Shown here: piece after piece, positions 61,243-64,000 of the stretch
Position numbering within the stretch: position 1 is the first letter of the stretch
Layout of the letters: each line of letters begins with the position of its first letter
NCBI GenBank assembly: GCA_038532435.1
Contig: JBCBAP010000001.1
Location: 62,001-126,000, forward strand
Length of the DNA stretch: 64,000 nucleotides
Reading direction: 5' to 3'
Origin: JBCBAP01 sp038532435
GTDB lineage: Bacteria; Pseudomonadota; Alphaproteobacteria; Rhodobacterales; Rhodobacteraceae
Made by a program: the position numbers and the translations under genes
The notes under the pieces: generated by a model
The model's database searches: none
What the model was told of the DNA's origin: nothing
The model's input: the letters and a program-made list of their open reading frames with translations, nothing else

Positions 61243-61590
61243 ATGGAAGCCTATCTGTCCGACGATGTCCTCGATGAGTTGAGCCGCACCCGGCGCAAGT
61301 CCGACGCGCCCAAGGGACGTCTTGCGGTGCATGCGGGGGATGCGGTGCACCGGATCATCAGCCTGCGGGAAGACGGCTTCACTGTGGCCGAGGGTACGCC
61401 GCTGCTACGCGGTCATGTGGAACTCTTTGACGGCCCGCGCCGGCTCGCCGACTGCCTCATCATGCGCTCCGGCACCCGGGACGGGGACCTGAGCTATGAC
61501 TTCAAGCGGATAACGCCGGTGGTGACCGGCCCGGCGGCGGATTTCGTCCGGGATGAGGCCGCGCCGGTTGGCTACATTCCGGCCCGCTAG
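61243..61590 (+). CDS. Conserved hypothetical protein
   Basis: A 115-residue soluble protein beginning MEAYLSDDVLDELSRTRRKSDAPKGRLAVHAGD and later RLADCLIMRSGTRDGDLSYDFKRITPVV. I recall similar proteins in Rhodobacterales, but know no function. AAGG precedes the ATG. Its TAG interlocks with the TAG of the convergent YeeE gene. Confidence 0.8.
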   Translation: MEAYLSDDVLDELSRTRRKSDAPKGRLAVHAGDAVHRIISLREDGFTVAEGTPLLRGHVELFDGPRRLADCLIMRSGTRDGDLSYDFKRITPVVTGPAADFVRDEAAPVGYIPAR

Positions 61591-62756
61591 GCTGCGGCGG
61601 GGGCAGGTCTGGGGTCCATCCCGATCCGCCCCCGGGCAATGACCCCGATCCACGAACCAGCAAAACCCCAGATCAGCCACCACACACCGTGGAGGCTTCC
61701 GCTCGTCATGCCGCCCAGAAACGCGCCGATGTTGCATCCGTAGGCGAGCCGTGCGCCGTAGCCCATGAGCAATCCCCCGACGACCGCCGTCGCCACGTCG
61801 CGGGCGGAGAGGCGCCACACCGGCGCATACCGGCCCGCGAGACCTGCAGCGATCATCGCGCCGAGCAGGATGCCGAGGTTCATGACGGTCGTGCCGTTGG
61901 ACAGCGGCCCGTTCTCCACATGGCCGCGCCGCCAGCCTGACCAGTATGTCCACTCCGTCGGCGTTGCGCCGAAGAGTTCGACCGCCTGCGCGCCCCACAC
62001 CGCAAAGCCGTATGTGACCCCCCAGGGCCGCCCGAGGACGATGAAACAGAGGAGCGCCACGAGGGCGAGGCCCGCCGCGCCGGTCCAGATGCTCCAGGGC
62101 CCGGCAAACCAGGATCCGGTCACCGGTGCCGCGTGCTCGAGCGTGCCATGGGCCCGCCGTTCCACCAACACGGATGCAAACCAGAGCGCGCCGAGGAGTG
62201 CTGCCATCGCGATCCAGGCACCTACCACACCATAGTCGCGGATGAGCGACACGCCCGCGCGGGTGCGCGGCAGGCTCGCCCAGAAATCCCAGTCATAGGT
62301 TGCCCAGACCGACCCTGTGATGAAGAAGGCGAGCACGAGGATCATGCGGGTCGACCCGCCCCCGGCGGTGAAGAGTGTGCCGGAGGCGCAGCCGGATCCG
62401 AGCTGCATCCCGAACCCGAATATAAACGCGCCGAAGGCCGACGCGATGCCCATGGGCAGGATCACCCCGCGCGCCTCGACCCCCAGAGGTTCCCCCCAGC
62501 CGCCGATGAGCGGATAGGAGACGAGGACCACCAACCCGATCAGCAGCAGTTGCGCCCGCACACCGCGGCCCCGACGCTCCCGGATCAAACGGCGCCAGCC
62601 GCCCGTGAAACCGAAGCTCGCGTGGTAGAGCGCGATCCCTGCGAAGGCGCCGATGGCGAGAGCCCATGCCCGGGTCGCCCCGCCCTCGCCGTAGGCAGCC
62701 AAGGCCAGCAATACCAGCACCGCGCCCGCAGCGGCGATCACCTTCGGCATCATCAT
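61587..62756 (-). CDS. YeeE/YedE family transporter (sulfur compound)
   Basis: A 389-residue inner-membrane protein with about nine or ten helices. The paired Cys motifs are FGMQLGSGCASGTLFTAGGG and RLAYGCNIGAFLGGMTSGS, as in thiosulfate/sulfur-transport YeeE proteins. Start is the first of three Met codons, with GAGGGA upstream. No sulfur-metabolism partner (YeeD, Sox) is next to it. Confidence 0.9.
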   Translation of the reverse strand: MMMPKVIAAAGAVLVLLALAAYGEGGATRAWALAIGAFAGIALYHASFGFTGGWRRLIRERRGRGVRAQLLLIGLVVLVSYPLIGGWGEPLGVEARGVILPMGIASAFGAFIFGFGMQLGSGCASGTLFTAGGGSTRMILVLAFFITGSVWATYDWDFWASLPRTRAGVSLIRDYGVVGAWIAMAALLGALWFASVLVERRAHGTLEHAAPVTGSWFAGPWSIWTGAAGLALVALLCFIVLGRPWGVTYGFAVWGAQAVELFGATPTEWTYWSGWRRGHVENGPLSNGTTVMNLGILLGAMIAAGLAGRYAPVWRLSARDVATAVVGGLLMGYGARLAYGCNIGAFLGGMTSGSLHGVWWLIWGFAGSWIGVIARGRIGMDPRPAPAAA

Positions 62757-62847
62757 GGGTGTCCCTCATTCGGTCCAGACAAGCGGCAGGTTATCGCCGA
62801 AACAATTCTGACAGGCGGTCACAGATGTGTGAGATCACCGGGTAGTG

Positions 62848-62874
62848 TAGGGGAACGCCCTGTTTTTTCCCCTA
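62848..62874. promoter_or_regulatory. Inverted repeat upstream of the TPR gene
   Basis: TAGGGGA (62848-62854) and TCCCCTA (62868-62874) are perfect arms with a 13-nt spacer, about 66 bp before the start codon. It is a possible operator. Confidence 0.4.
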
Positions 62875-62939
62875 GATTTCCGGCAATCGATTTTTGTGCG
62901 GTGGCGAAAAGCGCGTGCACCGGAACTGTGGGTGATCTG

Positions 62940-64000
62940 ATGCAAACTGACTTCAACGGCCTGGATGTGACCCTCTCGACGGAGGTGGCGCTGGACGCCT
63001 GGGACGCGACGCAAAAGGCGTTCCTGGCTCATGGTGCCGCGACGCCGGATCATCTGGGCACTGTCCTGGGTGCCGAGCCCGGCTTCGCGCTGGGCTGGGC
63101 CGCGAAGGGACTGTTCTACAGCCTGCTGGGCCGCCGTGAGTTGCGCCCGACGGTCGCCGAAGCGCTGGAGACGGCCCGCAGTGCTTCCCGGGACGGTGGG
63201 GCGACGGCGCGGGAGCGGCGCTACATCGATGCGCTCGACCACTACTACTCAGGACGGCAGCGCTACGCGGCCGCGATCATCGACGGGATCGCCCGGGACT
63301 ATCCCGGCGATGCCCTTGCGATGAAGCTCGCCCAGGCGATCCGCTTCATCATCGGCGACACGCGGGGCATGCTGGCCTCGGTTCGCCTCGCCGCGGGTGG
63401 CTTTGCCGACGATCATCCGGCGCGGGGATACCTCCTCGGATGCGAATCCTTCGCGCTCGAGGAATGTGGCGACTACACGCAGGCAGAGCGGTTTGGACGG
63501 GCGGGGCTGGACCTTTGCCCGGACGACGCGTGGGGGCTTCACGCGGTTGCCCACGTGCACGACATGACCGGGCGGGCCGCGGACGGGGTGCGCTGGCTCG
63601 CGGGCAAGTCATCCCACTGGGCTCATTGCAACAATTTCGGGTTCCATGTCTGGTGGCATCTCGCGCTTTTCCACCTGGACCGCGGCGCATTCGGTCCTGT
63701 GCTGGCGCTTTACGATCTCAAGGTGCGGCCCGCCGCCACCGACGATTTCCGCGACATCTCGAACGCCGCATCGCTTCTCCTTCGTCTCGAGATTGAAGGC
63801 GCGGATGTGGGCGACCGGTGGGACGAGCTGGCCGATCTGTCCGCCAACCGCGTCGATGACGGCTCCCTTGTATTCGCAGATTTGCACTACCTGATGGCCC
63901 TCATACGGACCGATCGGGGCGCGGAGGCAGAGGCGCTGACCCGCCGGATCGCCCGCGATGCGACGACCCTCGATCACGATCAGCACGAGGTCAGCACGAT
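62940..64000 (+). CDS. TTC38-like tetratricopeptide repeat protein, partial
   Basis: The frame is open from the ATG at 62940 to the window end, giving 353 residues so far; the C-terminus lies outside. It has repeated helix-turn-helix hairpins (for example RGYLLGCESFALEECGDY and DDAWGLHAVAHVHDMTGR), a typical TTC38 pattern with HCNNFGFHVWWHLALFHLDRG. A GTG at 62928 is an alternative start. It is probably a cytoplasmic scaffold or enzyme-like repeat protein of unknown role. Confidence 0.85.
   Translation, partial: MQTDFNGLDVTLSTEVALDAWDATQKAFLAHGAATPDHLGTVLGAEPGFALGWAAKGLFYSLLGRRELRPTVAEALETARSASRDGGATARERRYIDALDHYYSGRQRYAAAIIDGIARDYPGDALAMKLAQAIRFIIGDTRGMLASVRLAAGGFADDHPARGYLLGCESFALEECGDYTQAERFGRAGLDLCPDDAWGLHAVAHVHDMTGRAADGVRWLAGKSSHWAHCNNFGFHVWWHLALFHLDRGAFGPVLALYDLKVRPAATDDFRDISNAASLLLRLEIEGADVGDRWDELADLSANRVDDGSLVFADLHYLMALIRTDRGAEAEALTRRIARDATTLDHDQHEVST

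Overview
The window is high-GC DNA with very tightly packed genes. It looks like chromosome from an alphaproteobacterium, most likely Rhodobacterales/Rhodobacteraceae. Supporting signs are an FYDLN-acid (TIGR02300) protein beside tRNA-Ala, a proS - DUF2937 - lolCE - lolD run, hdaA - ppk - ppx, a short ProRS, a YeeE/YedE transporter, and many ATGA/GTGA gene overlaps. I found 62 protein genes (the first and last cut by the window edges) and one tRNA. There is no rRNA, CRISPR, integrase or insertion sequence.

Layout. 0-0.6 kb: the 3' end of a large unknown gene whose C-terminus looks ADP-ribosyltransferase-like. 0.6-7.4 kb: a spermidine/putrescine-type ABC operon ending in a metallo-beta-lactamase-fold enzyme, a divergent TetR gene, an Asp/Glu racemase and an AraC regulator. 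7.5-8 kb: tRNA-Ala(GGC) and the FYDLN protein. 8-12.1 kb: DUF2783, an FAD monooxygenase, an atypical MBL protein and fumarylacetoacetase. 12.2-20.8 kb: an acidic low-complexity protein, MarR, a fused E1 dehydrogenase, a DUF4198/HupE metal locus, an acetolactate-synthase-like enzyme and a LacI regulator. 21-31.2 kb: a LacI-controlled sugar operon with an ABC importer, GH2 beta-mannosidase, sugar isomerase, Gfo/Idh/MocA oxidoreductase and GH43. 31.3-43.5 kb: housekeeping genes, including an MBL hydrolase, an AI-2E exporter, hdaA, ppk, ppx, proS, lolCE, lolD and dapE. 43.6-51.3 kb: a class V aminotransferase, a 5'-nucleotidase-family enzyme, an alpha/beta hydrolase, thiolase, and a second homogentisate locus (maiA, marR, hmgA). 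51.5-55.8 kb: tandem Lin0512 genes, a small membrane protein, an unpartnered molybdenum hydroxylase large subunit and tandem GNAT genes. 55.9-64 kb: DUF2235, a membrane protein, VOC, cobD, cobC, a glutathionyl-hydroquinone reductase, a hypothetical gene, YeeE and a TTC38-like TPR protein.

How the genes may work together. Homogentisate breakdown is split over two loci about 37 kb apart: hmgA and maiA at 49-51 kb, and fah with the monooxygenase group at 8-12 kb. A MarR-type palindrome (GTT-N8-AAC core) lies in the hmgA/marR divergent promoter and a similar one lies just upstream of fah, which suggests common control. The thiolase next to maiA could take up the acetoacetate-derived acetoacetyl-CoA. 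The sugar operon carries two CG-centred palindromes 21 bp apart, placed for the divergent LacI. No clearly new defence or mobile system is visible. The least explained items are the ART-like C-terminus, the acidic repeat protein, the unpartnered CoxL-type subunit, the Lin0512 pair, the MBL protein with a degenerate metal motif, and a repeated 34/35-nt intergenic element.
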